From the NCBI RefSeq assembly GCF_958295425.1, contig NC_081134.1, positions 7,872,054-7,936,053 on the forward strand: a stretch of DNA of 64,000 nt, given 5' to 3'. Position 1 is the first letter of the stretch, and each line of letters starts with the position of its first letter. The notes beneath the pieces were generated by a model. It made no database searches. It worked only from the letters and a program-made list of their open reading frames with translations, and was not told the origin of the DNA. The position numbers and the translations under genes were made by a program. Shown piece by piece: positions 34,967 through 59,148 of the stretch. This DNA is from Solea solea. Taxonomy: Eukaryota; Chordata; Actinopteri; Pleuronectiformes; Soleidae.

Positions 34967-37900
34967 TCAGTGATTATGTTGCCAATACTCAGAAGCCAAA
35001 GACATGATTTGTCAGAACTGGTGCACAGTGGGAACCAGGGCCAGTGAACTCTGCAGGGAATAGATTTAGTTATAGGTTCAGTGTGATACTTTATTCATAT
35101 GTGTATAATAACTGTATACTCACATTTTTTTTTTTAAAGCCTTTTATATATACTTCAGGCTAGAGCCTTGCTGTACGGAGGTTGTCTTGCACCAGCCTGA
35201 ACAGACAAATCAGCCAGACTCCATCTTCATTTCATATTTTGAAGCGGGAGCCACCGTACTTCCCTAATGTGCTTTGGAAAGGGACAGGTGAGAATAAGAG
35301 CGGAAAAAAAGCTCAATTCCAAGCCCAAAAACTGTTCAAATGGGCTTCCATTTTGCACAAACATTCAGTTTGACTCAAGGATGAACTGAACAAGTTTTTT
35401 GTGGTTAAACATTAAGGCAAACGCTCAAGCCATTTTCGTCTTGTGAATTAGTTATTTATAAAGAGGCCTTTAGATTGAGAATCCTCTCCAATTTGACACA
35501 TTTTCAGTTGAACTTGTGGATTAACTCCTCAGATTTGGGTGGTCAAAGGTCAAGGTAGCTCATGTGTCTGTCATTAAATGTATTTTCGTCTCTTTGGATT
35601 AGCTAGCACTTGGGCATCTATTTACATAAGGTGTTCTGGGTTTTTTTTTTAGCTAATGCTCATGCTGCCACTTTAGTTGTTGAATAAATGTTCAACTTCT
35701 GATGCACAGAACACAAACAAAGCAAAGCAACTGACCCACAATTACGTTTGGCAGTGCGTGACAGAGCTCCATTCAAGGTGAATGAGAAGTTGTTCTGTTG
35801 ACACCTCCACAGCACAAGTATGAGTCAGCTGTGTGTCATTGAAATTTAAACATGATTACAAGTCTGGTCAATCATTGCAAAACAATACAAATGTCCTTGT
35901 AAATAACAATTAGATTAGAACAATAATTAGTATAGAACAAGGTAATCATATGATTTAGATAAGGAAAATGTATTTATTCAACAGTACGATAAAATAAATG
36001 AATGCATACAGTTTATTATCAGACATGGCCATATGATGACTAAAAACTTATTTGAAGGTTTTTATGATATATACAGATGGACAGATAACTAACATGAATA
36101 TGGTTCTGTTCAAAACATGCAGGGTAGTGTCTTCCTCCCCATTGTGCTTACAGGTCAGGAAATGTCTCTGTGAGACACGACAACCAAACTCTCACAACAG
36201 CATCAACTCCACGTCCTTCATTCAACAGTTCACCTCTACTGTGTCATTCATATTATTTCAACAACTAGAAGCTGTCTACTGGGTTTCATATACCTATGGT
36301 GCATGTTATGCGTGATTGCTCCGTTTCATTTGGTTAGCGGTTACATATATGAGTTTGCTTACATTTAAAAATACAAAAATATATTACCTCTGTAGTTATT
36401 CAAGGAAAGCATTTGCACATGTAGTAGCAGTATCTGTTACCTTCATTGTGACTTTGTTGTACCCCACACAAGTAACAAGGACATTTCTATACGTGAAATT
36501 CAAGTAAACAACATCAGGTCAAATAAAAAAAAGAGAGATATTCAAGGACCTCATGCATAATGCAGTGTAAGAAACAGAAAAGAATTATAACAAGTGTTGA
36601 GTATACAGGGAAACAGCATCCTTTTAGACAGTTATTTCATAAAGTAAATGGGGTCTAGCTTTCTTAGTTTGGGTCCGGCCCGCTGCTCTGTCTCCTGTAC
36701 AGAAGCACATGCATCTCAATAGGATCGGTTTCACTGATGGTTTTCATAGCATGAACAGAAGTTTTTATCAAAAATGACACTTGTGTGACCAGGAAACCAC
36801 CCTGTCGGGTGTCATTTTGGTAAAGCTGGAAGAACATTTACTGACCTCCAGCATACAGTATGTGTCTGTGCAGTGAAGAAATCTGCACTATTCTTCCACA
36901 TGTAAGGGTGACAGTCACAGACCTGGCTGTTGCCATCTGGATCCATGTGGTACATGTGATGATGTCTCAAATTATCTTGAGTAAATGAGATCAAGAAGAA
37001 GACGGGAGCAAAACTCAACATTTCTAAGTATTTTACAGATGGCTTCGATTGGAGCTCCACACAGAAACCTGGGCGAGAAGCAAAAGGCAGGGTCCAAAGG
37101 CGTCTCTTAGTGTTCTTTTGTTAGGAAGTAGACAATACTGTTCCAGTGGAGCATTGCTTTTTTTTTTTTCTTCCATGTACTCTCGGTACTACGTTCAGGC
37201 ACACTTCTCTCTGTGTGTGTATGTCTCTGCTCTACTCGGACTTCCGCTCTTTTTTTTTTGTATACAGTACATATTAGGATCACAACTTGCATAGTGTAAC
37301 AGCACAGCACCCAAAAGAAAGATTAAACATCCTTTCCCCCTGCATTTCTTGCCTTAAACAGCTGAATGGCAAAAGGCCAATTCATAGCATGCCACTCAGC
37401 TGGCCATCATTAAACATTTCTGCACGTTCCACGATCCACCTGCACAGTGGGGTTGTTGCTGGACGTCAGCGTCGTCCAGCACAAAGTAATACTGATAGAC
37501 AAAACACAACAAATACTGCAGAGATCAGTGCCATGAGTACACAAGACTTGGAATAGTACTGACTTTTTTTCTTTTTTGACGATACGACTGCTGAGAAGTG
37601 GGGGTTGCACATGTAGTACTTTGGCTCAGTAGAAAATAGAATCAAAAAGGAATATGTGCACCAAATGCAAACAAGTCTTTGAATATATCTCTGTACAAAG
37701 GTCAGTTAGGTGGTGGTGTGTTTTCTGAACTGAGGACACATCATCTGTGGGCTACAAATAAGTCGTTTCAGTTGCTTCAAAAGTGTTAAATGCTAGCTAA
37801 GTACTTTCAACAACAACAGGTCCTCTGTCAGTCTTGGACTTTAAGTGATGTTTGTCTGCCGGCCTGGCTACATGCGTCTTCAAAATTAGGTCGTGTAAAT

Positions 37901-38384
37901 CAACAGTCAGTTCATCTTTAGGAAAAGCCAGCTGTGCTCATGGTAAACCACTTTGAGATGCTCCTGTCGTAATGCTAATGGATGTAGATGTTTTGAAAGA
38001 CATTTTAGAACATAAATATGTGTCCGTATTGTTAGCATGAAGACAGTCAACGTATAGGTGTAGTACTTATTGAGTTCCTATGAAGAAGACAGATAAAAAA
38101 TATAACTGCGCCCTGCCTTGTTGAGTTCATAGTGGAGGGAGAAGACATTAGGACACCTGTAAAACAGGAGCCTTTAGGCATTATGTCCCTGAAATAGGCC
38201 CTTCTGACCACAGTCATTCTGTGGTTCACCGGAACATCATATTTCAGAGTCAAATGCTGGCAGAAATATTAACCAGGTCTTGGTGTGTTTGGGAAAATAC
38301 TTTTCTAGCTTCTCCATCCTCTTTTGGTTATTATGTGCTATTGTTGCCCCAGGCTATTACTTCTCACTCTCCTTAGATGCTCTT
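34967..38384. other. Convergent 3' UTRs of kcnmb3 and pik3ca
   Basis: The stop codons of kcnmb3 (plus, 34966) and pik3ca (minus, 38385) face each other across 3.4 kb with no other gene recognised. AATAAA at 35683-35688 could end kcnmb3. TTTATT at 35973-35978 is the minus-strand equivalent and could end pik3ca. If both are used, the two transcripts stop about 290 bp apart. The pik3ca side would be a 2.4-kb, A+T-rich 3' UTR, in keeping with the long UTR of this gene in other vertebrates. Confidence 0.5.
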
Positions 38385-48411
<10,027 letters not shown>

Positions 48412-48789
48412 TTATCAGATGAGCGATGTCAACTAACTGTGAGAAAGAAGGAAACAGAATTAAAGACCAGCCACAGACCTGAGTACTGAAATACAAAACA
48501 GTGACAGTAACTATCTCACATTAGTCATTGTAGACCTGTATAAGAACTGAAAAAACATGAAAATGTTAAATACACACTCCTGTGGGTATCCCAATTTAAC
48601 ACGGAATGCCAAGCTTTTGTGAAATATAAAAGTTAAACATAATTATGCTTATGGTGCTTATGCTTATAAGTTATTGTATGGTTAAGTATATTTGTTTGTT
48701 TTTCATTATTTATGGCCATACTTAGACTTAGCATTCAGATGTACACAATATTGGTGCACAGTATAACACTGAATGTTGATAAAGGTCTG

Positions 48790-48797
48790 TCCGTCTG

Positions 48798-48829
<32 letters not shown>

Positions 48830-48830
48830 A
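48790..48830. repeat. (CTAT)n microsatellite
   Basis: About eight CTAT units follow CCGTCTGT in the intron upstream of the pik3ca start exon. Confidence 0.93.
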
Positions 48831-49529
48831 TGAAAAGACATCAAGGCAACTGCCTAACGATCCAGATTGTATTTAATGATTTTGAGGGTATTTTCAATCA
48901 GATATGCAGATAATAGCACCACATTTATGACAGCCTTAACGACGTATCTTGCTTTAAGATAAGACATCACTTTGTTTACTGAAATGTAATAACATGAGCG
49001 TCTAAACTAACGAACACACAACATATCATTGTTTTACATGAAGACACATGTTTATTTTTCGCTTTTAACGGGTCAGTGTTAAGCTAACTCGTGCCAGGTG
49101 GTGTGAAACAAAATAAATTCAAAAATCATGTAAACAATCCTGCTAGCTATCAAGTAACACCCACGCTCACTTCAATGTGGCTAACATTACTAAGGTTTAG
49201 CTTTTGGCCCAGGCTTGATAGTCACCTCGACTAGCCTCAGTTAAATGCTGCTGTTTTAACTTGGTGGGTTAGTGTTATGTGGTGTTTTTGTTTTTCTGTT
49301 TTAAGATAGCTAACTAGCTTGCAATGCTAACCAGATTCACTAAGCGGATCAATGTCATTTTGCAATATAAAAACCTCCACTCACATACAGGCTAATGCTA
49401 GTCTGGCGTTACTAAAGTGATTTGGGTGCGACCACATAATTTGCCCTCTGAATTTTTTTTGTGTGTTTTGATGAACAAGAAAAAAATAATACATAATAAA
49501 ATATGAGTGAGAAAAAAACACCATGCTAC

Positions 49530-49930
49530 CTGTGTCAGATAACTAACGCCACCCGGTTAGCCGCGAAGCCACTCAGCCAGCACAAACATTAGCATCGGCT
49601 AGCTGTCTTAAAATCCCATTCGTGCCCGCTCTTGAAGTCTCAGCCAGCGGTGCTAGCTCTCTAACCTTAGTCCATCCAAGCAATGACACCGAGGCTCGGG
49701 ACAGTCCCGCTTCTGTGAGGAAAAGGACGCCACTAGCTCCCGAAAATGTTGTCAATACGCTGTAGTGGAATAAGTATATAATAGTTCATAATGTCCCTCA
49801 TTGTGCTGTCCCCAATACACACTCCTTTCAGTTTGGTAGCACGCTAGTTCCACACAGCTAGGCTGCTCGAGGATTGCTAGCACCATCATCATCATCATCA
49901 TCATTCATGGACCGCCCTCACTCCCTCTCA
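49530..49930 (-). promoter_or_regulatory. pik3ca promoter and non-coding exon 1 (putative)
   Basis: The segment is richer in CpG than its surroundings (GCCGCGAAGCC, GGCTCGGGAC, GTGCCCGCTC). On the minus strand, a donor (CTGACACAG then GTAGCATGG) at 49530 could end a 5' UTR exon starting near 49700-49800. The coding exon has a matching acceptor near 48432-48436 (TTTCTCACAG), about 60 bp upstream of the ATG. No TATA box is evident. An ATC microsatellite lies at 49885-49904. Confidence 0.5.
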
Positions 49931-51287
49931 CAGCAAACACACACTGGTGTTAAGCTCCTGGGCAGATCAGCCTGTACTGTCATGAGATGAGACTCAGGAA
50001 TTCACTGGAAACCGCTTCACATCTCAAAAATTCCACCAAAAAGCACATGAGGGAAAAAAAACTGAAGCGAGATGCAGCATTAGCATTATGGACACTCCAG
50101 TGAAAAAAGCACAGTAGTAGTAGTAATAATAATAATGTACTGTAATAAAGGCACAAATAAAGGTCCATATCACAATACAAGAAAACAAACAATGAATAAA
50201 GATTGTCTTACTTATATTGCAAATTGTGCTTTATTGTTATTGTATATATGTTTTTATGTTTCCCTTATGTCAAACAGCATAACATTTCAATGGATATCAG
50301 TGGTTTACATAACTCAGGATAATGATATTAAAATAAAGGAAAACGGAATTAAAAGATAGTGATCAAAAAAAACCTCAGACAGTGGTGTGTGTTTTACATG
50401 GAGATAACCAACACTTGCAGTGAGATGAGTGACCTCAAATGCAAACATCAATGTATGTAGCCATTACAGCGTCAGTGATTCCAAAAAATACGTGTTTATT
50501 TGTTGTTTTTTATGTGATGACCTAGACGTGGATTCATTAACTGTGCACTAGTTTGCAGAAACAGAATTATTGGTATTTTGTTTGGCCACATTTGTGTGTC
50601 TGTAAGCAAACTTTCTGGCGATATAGGTTTTGGCTCAAGGAAGATATTATTCACTTTGAGGGTGATCCAGACACGGATGCTAATTTTAAGATTCTTTTAT
50701 TATTATTATTATTTTTTTTTTTTTTTTAATCCATTCTTAACCTTGTGAGAAGAGAGAGTGTATTGATTCTGTGGGAAACTGAGTAACCATGGCAGAGGTT
50801 TGCTCTTTCTGAGTGCTGTCTCTATTTATTATAGCAATATTTTGATCCATATTTAATGTGTGCTCAAAAACAGTCATAACAGTCACTGTACTTGGTCATA
50901 TTTTTAGAGACAGTACAGGCTTTTACTTGTCAGTTCAAATATGTTTTGGTATTCTCATATCAAGTGCACGCTTATAATGCTCTGTATTTAAGATTACAGG
51001 TTAAATAAACTTTCTTCTTAACATGTAACCTCAGAACAATTTACAAAGCTTTAACACCATGCAAAACCCAGGCACAGTTGTCCCTGTGTAAGAGCCAGTT
51101 AAATGTCTGACTGTTTCCGCTGCGGAACAGTCCCTCCACTTTCATAAACATCCACATCCTCAGTGAATGTCAACTGTTCCTACAGTCTCAGCTGAAGAGG
51201 AAAGTTTGCAGAAGATCAGAGCAAGGTTGTTCAGTCCCTGTTCATGTCGTGTGTTCGCCACCAAACCACCATAGGTGTGAACATATT
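49931..51287. other. Spacer and kcnmb2 3' UTR
   Basis: No coding exon is seen between the pik3ca promoter and the kcnmb2 stop codon. TTTATT at 50825-50830 is a possible minus-strand poly(A) signal for kcnmb2. An ATT run and poly(T) lie at 50697-50728. In human, ZMAT3 lies between these two genes; no zinc-finger coding exon is seen here. Confidence 0.6.
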
Positions 51288-52650
51288 TCACCTCTTGATC
51301 TTCCCTATCTCCTCACACAGTCTGGAGAGGTACTGAGTGAGCTTCACCATCATAATGATGAGAGCCCCTCCTGTGATCATGCATGAGGGCCAGAGCAGCG
51401 AGTGGAAGACAGCGCTGTGGTCATAGAGCCGGGTCAGAAGGACGGTCTCCTGCTGCTCCATCGGGTCATAGTAACATGGGACCTCCTGGTTCACCTTCAG
51501 GCGCTCAGAGATGTTCATAATCATGGTGTGCAAAGCCACTGTGTCCTTCTGGCACCTGGGCACATAAAAACACTGCAAGCACAGGATTGAGAGACACTGA
51601 GGTTACGTCAAGGTCAAAAGGTTTTGTTTATCTCACAACACTGAATACATCACCGTTCATGAATTGTCTTTTTGCTTGACCAGGAAAATCCTATCTGCTA
51701 ACATTTTCTGCACAGGGAGCAGGATGCATCTATAACCAGGCCAACATCTGACAGCCTCTGCCAACATTTGAAACGGTTCAGTAAATCGTTGTATTTTCCC
51801 TCTGGCACATACTCACTTCAGAGCTGGCATCCTGGGTCTCCTCATTGTGGGATAAACGGCTGACACGGCCTGTGTTATTGACGCTCACGTAGACCTGCAG
51901 ACAGGGGTATTTGGAGACTCTCCAGCAGTCTGACCCACAGTTGTAGGAACAGTTCATGTCTGCTGTGACCGTGGAGTTGCGAACAACACACACACCCTCC
52001 TCTGTCCACACACTGTGTTGACATTTAAATGAAAATCCAATTTAATGCAGAAAAAAATAAAACAGCATTTTGGCGATCTCATGGTCTGAAATCAACTCTC
52101 TTTGAGGTGTAATTTTTTTTTCTCCTGAAAATCTGGTTACACAAAGCATTTAGTTTTGCAATTTTCAGCCTGAGAGAGCACTGAAGCAGTTTGTCAACAA
52201 GCTTACCTGATGAATAAAACATGTTTGTGACAGGAAAATCAAAGTTAACGCCATCATAATATGCAAAAAGAAGGGCTGTAGGCCTACCTGTCTGCATAGG
52301 AGCGTAATGTAGTAATCCCCAACACAAAGTACATCATGACAGATGAGAGGATCATCCCAAGACCGAGGAGAATAGCTCGATCTTCACCAGGCTTTCGAGC
52401 TGTCACTGTTTTCTTCTTGTCCAATAAATCTACCTCACGGAATTTCTGGTAGATTGACCTGCTGATGGAAAACCACGAGGGGTTGTTATTTATTTTGCCA
52501 ATGATATGAAAATCAAAGGGCATGCAATTCCATTTTTAACCTCTGCATTTTGAGAGAATCTCTTGGCCTGAAATGGTGCTGAACTTGTTACCTCCTTTCA
52601 TTTCCTCTTCCCGACACTGCCGCATTTCTGGCCCCAGCCAGAAAGAACAT
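51288..52650 (-). CDS. kcnmb2: BK channel auxiliary subunit beta-2
   Basis: Four coding exons (52650-52592, 52458-52288, 52012-51817, 51572-51288) give 236 residues; human KCNMB2 has 235. Exon 1 encodes the cytosolic N-terminus, starting MFFLAGARN. In mammals this segment is the inactivating ball, with FIW at residues 2-4; here the triplet is FFL. Exon 2 has IYQKFREVDLLDKKKTVTAR and GEDRAILLG leading into helix 1 (about 48-70). The extracellular loop has the full set of eight cysteines (NCSYNCGSDCW, YPCLQVYV, CFYVPRC, PCYY) and N-glycosylation sequons NST, NCS, NNT and NIS. Helix 2 is at about 196-218 (LLWPSCMITGGALIIMMVKL), and the protein ends KIKR. It modulates, and in mammals inactivates, Slo1 channels. 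The start codon has A at -3. Intron phases (2, 2, 0) are the same as in kcnmb3. Confidence 0.96.
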
Positions 52651-55600
52651 CTTTCTTGATGATCTGTGTCCTACAGTGCTCGCCGAAGCCGAACGGAAAG
52701 ATTGTTGAAAGGACCTGTTGAGAATCCGAGCCAATTTTATATTTAGCTGTAATGCAGCATAGGGTTTGTCACACTGAAATGAATGTCCACTACTAGGACT
52801 GTAATCATCAACAGACACACCAATCCACAAAACTACTGTGTAAACACAACAACAACAAATCATACTCCTACCTTTGGTGCATGTTTTCCGTCAGTCACAG
52901 GGTTGTTTTTTTTGTAGTAAATATATCCAGTTGGCACAAAAAGAACTAAGTTTGAATCGAACTATCCTACAAACAGCAGTTCCTGGATATCAGACTACGA
53001 TGATGGGCTGGCACAGGAAGCACCACAGATATACTGTAATAGTCTCCACCAGGTAAACATGCTATTTTAAACACAAAGAAACGCAGCAAAAGGGCAAACA
53101 AGATGACAGATGTTAATGCTGATGAGGTGCTCCATGTGCTAAAACCTACCTGCTACGTCCTGAACTCTTCAGCTGTCAACACAAAGTCATTGGGTCCTCT
53201 CTCCACACAAGAGCAACAACTTCCATGTGCCTCCTCTTTCTCTCTGCAGGTCCTACCATTTGCAGAAAACACAGTATTCAGTACTGGACATGTGCCATAA
53301 ACAACATTAGCCTTGATTCAGCAAATGAATGGACATTATGAATTATTGAGTCAATGCAAACCCACTCAGGAAATTGCCAGGTATTTATTCATCAGCACAA
53401 TGGAACAAAAGAGAAACAAATGTGTTTACATGGCCGTGATATTAACTGTGTGTGGTTTTCTACACTTATCAAAGCAATGCTGTCACTGCCTTGACAAAAT
53501 CAATGGAGTGCTGCATCATGAGTCAGAGGCAGATAAGAAATACTATTAAATCACATGGTATACCAACAGTGAACAAGAGTAAATTCTGCTGACAATGTGC
53601 ACCAGGCTGCATGGATATACTGTAGTTCACAATAGACTGTGTGTGTTATATCTTTTCATTATACCATGAAGGAAAAAAAAACTTTCAACCTGTAGAAAGA
53701 GATTATAAAGAGGTCATATTTTTTAGTCTGTCAGCAGCATAACTCAAAAAGTTAAGGACCGTTTTTGTTGAATTTTCCTATGTTTGTAGATTTTAATTTT
53801 TACAGATTACCACTTGAATGTATTAACACTGTGGGAAACTGATCGGCCTGGGTATGCGTTCCCATGTTTGATGTTTGTTTTATATTTGTTTTTTCAGCAC
53901 AGAACATTGACTTGTCTTTGCTCTTTTTTTTAAAAAAAAACAAAAAAAAAACATTTTGTCTAATTGTGTTGTATTGTTGATAATTTCCTTGGCAACAAAA
54001 TAGTACATCCCAAGGTATTTACTGACGTTTTAAAATCAAAATCAACCCGATATTGTTCGTTTTCTTTCCTCCAGAAGCAGAATAATAGTAGTACACAATG
54101 AAATTGATTTCAAATGATTGGATATTTTGTAGCCAGTCCTCTAACATTTTCATTTATGCGGGGAAAACAAACTCAGAAGATTGCTGGAAGAGCACACTTA
54201 GAAAACAAGCCAACAAGTTCCTTTTAGATGAGTAATTTCCTTATTGTATTACATTCCCAGCTGCTTAGAGGAAATGTTGCTGAGAGTCAACTCCAGTATG
54301 ACACAACAAATCTGAAGGAATGACATCTGCATTCATGGTTTTCTCAAAACATTCCATGCAGCGCCGCATGCATATACACAACAAAGAGAGGCACTTACAC
54401 AAGTTTTACGCTTTGGCTGACAACTTTTCTCCTTCGTAAAAGCATGTTGACCGCTGCCCTTCAAGTGCCTCAAGTTCCACACATAACTGTATTGATTTCA
54501 GCTAAACACGGAGACGCACACTTACAGGAACTCTGCCTCACCTCTTGTGTCTAGTTTACAGTCAGGCAAAAGATTGCAAAGAGAGTTGTAAATGTGTTGG
54601 TAGCCATGCAGCATTGTTCATGGAGGTTGAAATCAAAGTGGCAGGTGACTTCCTCCCTATAACTTTAAAAGGAAATGTGTGTGACACTGTTCTTAATGAT
54701 ATATGGGCCAGGTGGTCTCACGCAGGCTTTGAGCCTGATTTTGCAGGACTTTCCAAACTGAAAAGGACAGAAACAAATGAATTCAATAATAAAAATGTGA
54801 TGTTTTCCACATTTTGGAAATATGATTTATATATTAATATGCTTATTTTCTCACCACTCATAAGCAATGCAAAAGTTAAAAGTTCATTTTGTCTCCTGAA
54901 AATGGTAATGATTGAAGCGCAAAGCAAAAATGACTTCAAGTATAGACATAGCTTCATGGTGAAAGTGGCTCTGAATGACAGTAACCAACAAGGTAATTTC
55001 TGAATTCATTTCTTCAATCCTTCAATTCTCATATATTTAAAAACCTCCAGTGTGCTCTGTCAGTGTGAACGTGTTTATCTCAGCGGGAACATGTTGTTCA
55101 GATTTCCTTATTAATGTGAAGAAATTTCTCGCCTGTGCCAGCAGCAGATAGGATCGACTGACCTCACTGTATATTCCTTACAGGTGTGTCCTTGGTTCAG
55201 TTTTTTTCAGCTGCCTCACTCCCATCTTGTGACATTGAAAGCGTGAATAAATGAGGGATAAATCTAAATGGCATACATATAGTGAGCCGCATAACCAAAA
55301 AGCTTGAGTTGAAAAAAGACCACGCAGATAATAGCTCAAAAGGACAAATGTTGAACTGTACAAAAAGACACACCAACACAAAATATATGCAAACAATATT
55401 TTGACATTTGTATTTGGCCATTTGTTCTATTGAACATTAACACTTTGTCGTTTGCATTCCTCGTCCAAAAAAGTCAGCACTGCACACAGTGTGTCCCCTT
55501 TTATTGAGTCACCTGCCAAGTGTGAAGCCTGTCAAGTGAACCGTTGCACAGTTACGCAGACGTTCCTTGAATTAATCAAGAGATGTACTTGATAACTGTG

Positions 55601-58600
55601 TGTTTCTGTACGTGATATGTCATGTTTTGAATGCCTAAGACAAATTTTGCCTCATGGAAACAATAAAAGGTGCATCTCATGTTCCTGCCATAAAGACTAT
55701 GATACTACAAAAGAGGCAAAATGACAATAAAATAAAATAAGGACAAAGAACACACAACAGTTGTGTTGTTATTTGTGATTTTCCCATGTTTGAGGAGTCT
55801 TTCTTGTCTGTGCTGCCTCATGATTCTTCAACCAAGGTCTTTAATTACTTTTTGCAGCTTTCATTAGATTTTAATTGATCTAATGTTGCGTCAAATAAAG
55901 GCATGTAGAACATATAGAGACCTGGGACGTGAGGACTCGGTGTGCCAGCCTGTACATTTTTACTTTAGTGGGTGTTTACGCTCACCTTGCATGATTAACA
56001 GCACTGTGGAATTCAAAGCCTGCGCTGTTATCACCACACTATTTGATGATGAATGTCTCAGGATGTATTTTTTGTCTTGTCCGTCCAGTGATAATTCCTT
56101 TCTTGTCAGGTGCTGCAGTGTTTGTTGTCTTTAAAAAAAAAAAGAGCCCCAAGCTCCATTGCACAGCATTGCAAAGACGCACAATATAAGTAAGTAAAAG
56201 GTACGAGGGAACGGTCTACTAAACTGCATGCCTGCATATTTGTGCATCAATTTATAATCATTTTATGCCTATTTTACACTTGTCACCATCTTGCTGACTG
56301 AAACACAGCATGTACCATTAAAGCCATTCAGTTATGATGCATCAGAGCATGTCAAGATGAATTATGAACCTATGAATTATCTGAAAATCCATGCTGCAGC
56401 CAAATTAGAGCTAAACATAAACACATCATTTATTAATAAACTTGTGGATGACACCTTTAAAGGTTTGATACTTTTGAATTCCCATCTACTACATGCTCTG
56501 AGTTGACCCTCTGGATTATCCACACGCTCACATGTGTGTGGGATCACAGGTTCTTTGTTTCTCCCTGATGGCTGAAATAATCTCACATCAAAGTTCGAGT
56601 TAATTCTACAGCTAATTCTTTGAATTAGTCCTACCTCTTGCTGCTGTGTTGTTATGATAATCCAGACTTTGGGCTACAACTGTCAGCAGTGTCTCTCCAC
56701 CATGGTTTGGGCTCTGAGGAACATCAGCTGACGACCTCTTATTTAAACACTTACCCCAAGTGAACAGGATGCCTGCCATACCTGTGTTAGTCATATGAGT
56801 TCCCTGCACAATGCTGCAGTGCCTAAAATGGTTCGGCACAATGAATCTCAACTGTACCCTCAGATATGTGGCTCTCCTCGGGGGGCATTGCTATGTTTGT
56901 AGCAGACACTGCTGCACTCCCACCAAGAGATACAGGAGCGGACATTTCAAACGCCTCCATCTTTCCATTTATGTATACGATGTACATGCACAGAATGTTT
57001 AAGCAGCTTCATAGTCTCCCAACTGTCAAAACATCTTGCAACACATGGCCACTAGGTGTCTCTGCCACTTCAGAAACTAGAGGAAGAATGAAGGGTTTCC
57101 ACTTGGCCACGTTGGTCAGAATGTTGTAACAACTCTTCTAAGTTATATATCTTTAGAGCTTATGTATTAAAATACATCATTGTTCCGTGTTGGGTCAGCA
57201 AACAGTCACTTGCTGTAGACCATTTTCTGCATTACTTGGTTGTCATGCTGTTAGAAAAAGTTAATAGAGTCCTGGATAATCTCATTTACAGATTATCCAG
57301 AGAAATTACATGTAAGCACTTTCAGATGTTGTCAGGGATCCTCTTAAGCTTAACATATATACTGCATAATGTAATGTACTAACCACTGTACATATACTCT
57401 TACAAGTCTTACCATCAAATTAGGCACATCTGACCTGTGATTGTTACACAGGTCACAGGTGTTTGTTTTCCCTCACGCTCTTGCCACTAATGAGCTCATT
57501 TGGCTTTCACATACCTGCATCATCAGATCAGCTTATTGTCTGGCCTACCAAAGACCCACTTAGTGATGAACAGTATTAAAAGAGTATAAGAGGCAATTTC
57601 TCTGAGGACGTGTAAAGCTCCTTCCTTCCTTCCTTTGAGCTCAGATGATTCCCTCGTAAATTAAACACTGGCCTTAAGCCATTTAAAATAATGACACAAC
57701 CTATGCAAACAGAAGGACAGCCGGAAAATGTACGAGCAAATATAGCTTGACTCAAGGGCAGATGGTTAGGTATTTGTATTTATTTGAGGTTGGGCCTATA
57801 CATAGCCAAAGGGAAGTGCACACTGTCTTCGAGTACCACATTTGGAGGTGAAACAGCAATTTTAGCTTGTCTTTTGTCTCTCAGGGGCTAAAAATAGCTC
57901 ATGCTGAGCAGTGAAGCCAAGCTCCTTGCTCGTTTTTACTCCCTTTTGTGTCATGCTCACATAATGCATATGTGTGTGTGCGTGTGTGCAGCGACTTTTA
58001 CTTCAGTATTCAGTAGTGATACCATTATTAGGTGAGCTTGCTTTGAGCCTATGTGAATTGCTGGTGCTTGTCGCATAATATGTAATTAATAACATGTGTG
58101 TTGTGATTGAGTGGAGTGTCATCTGTCCTGCTGTATACTGTATATGTTGATGGTGCTATTATCTTAGGCTAATGGGAATAATACAAATACAAAGTTCCTA
58201 TTGTGTATGTGAATGTGTGCATTTATCTCATTTATCTATTCTTTTTATAGAGATGAAACTCTTGGACTACCTTTCTTTGCCTGTGATAGTCACAAATGTG
58301 TTAATGTTCTGTCCTCTTTACTCACAAGCACACACATACACATAATGAAAAAGGCAAAGGCTGCTGTTGCTAAGGCAGTTGTCAAAGCGTGCTGCCACTT
58401 GCTTGGCTGCTGATAAATATGCTAAACATGATAAATGATTCTCACTCCGTTAATACTTATTAATGTACAGTACACACATTTTGCATTGTTCTGCATACAG
58501 AAAATTGATGAGTAGGATTAGAGTCACAGTGAGGAAGTGAATGAGTTCACAATATTTGCCCCCAGAGTGAGTCATACAGTATGTTGTGTAAAGCCTGGCA

Positions 58601-59148
58601 CTGGAGAAGACAGGAGGAATTTGCTTTGCATTTTCTTACTGGCAGCCAAAACACAAACTCATATTTTTGTTCATCATGGCTTCAGGAGAAAAAACAATGG
58701 GTAGAATGTGGAAAATCAAACATTCAAACCAACTAAACAGCAGTGAAATTGAAACCTGTTCCCCCCAGACATGTTTTTAAACATTGAATCTATAAACCTT
58801 GATTAAACACTGTGACTAACCAGTAGAATCCTACCAGTTTTGCTCCATATGAAGAAATTACATACGAATTCAACATCCCCATCACCCATCCATATGTGGC
58901 CCAAGATATTAGAGTGGGACGTCTCTGTTGGTGAGCACTAAGATAAATGTGTGGGAGGATCAAATAACTCAGAGACTGGGAGGAAACTGTGTGGACTACA
59001 ACAACGCACATTATCTGCTGCAACCAAATCCATCACTAAAGTCTGCAATACATGCTACACTTTAAGATTTATGTACAATTACTGAACCTCTACTTTATTG
59101 TTGCTGTTGATTGCTGGCCTATCTGTCTCACAAACCAATGAACAAGTG
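52651..59148. other. Intergenic, no recognised gene
   Basis: About 6.5 kb upstream of kcnmb2. Non-coding 5' exons of kcnmb2 could lie here but none can be identified. The longest open frame in the window (152 codons, 54545-55003, plus) falls here. It is A+T-rich, has no recognised domain and no clear splice context, and is probably chance. Short A and CCTT runs occur at 53930-53953 and 57620-57636. Confidence 0.55.

Noticed and set aside
54545..55003. 152-codon open frame, the longest in the window
   Set aside because: It has no recognised domain, A+T-rich composition, no splice or promoter context and no relation to its neighbours; an open frame of this length is expected by chance over 64 kb.
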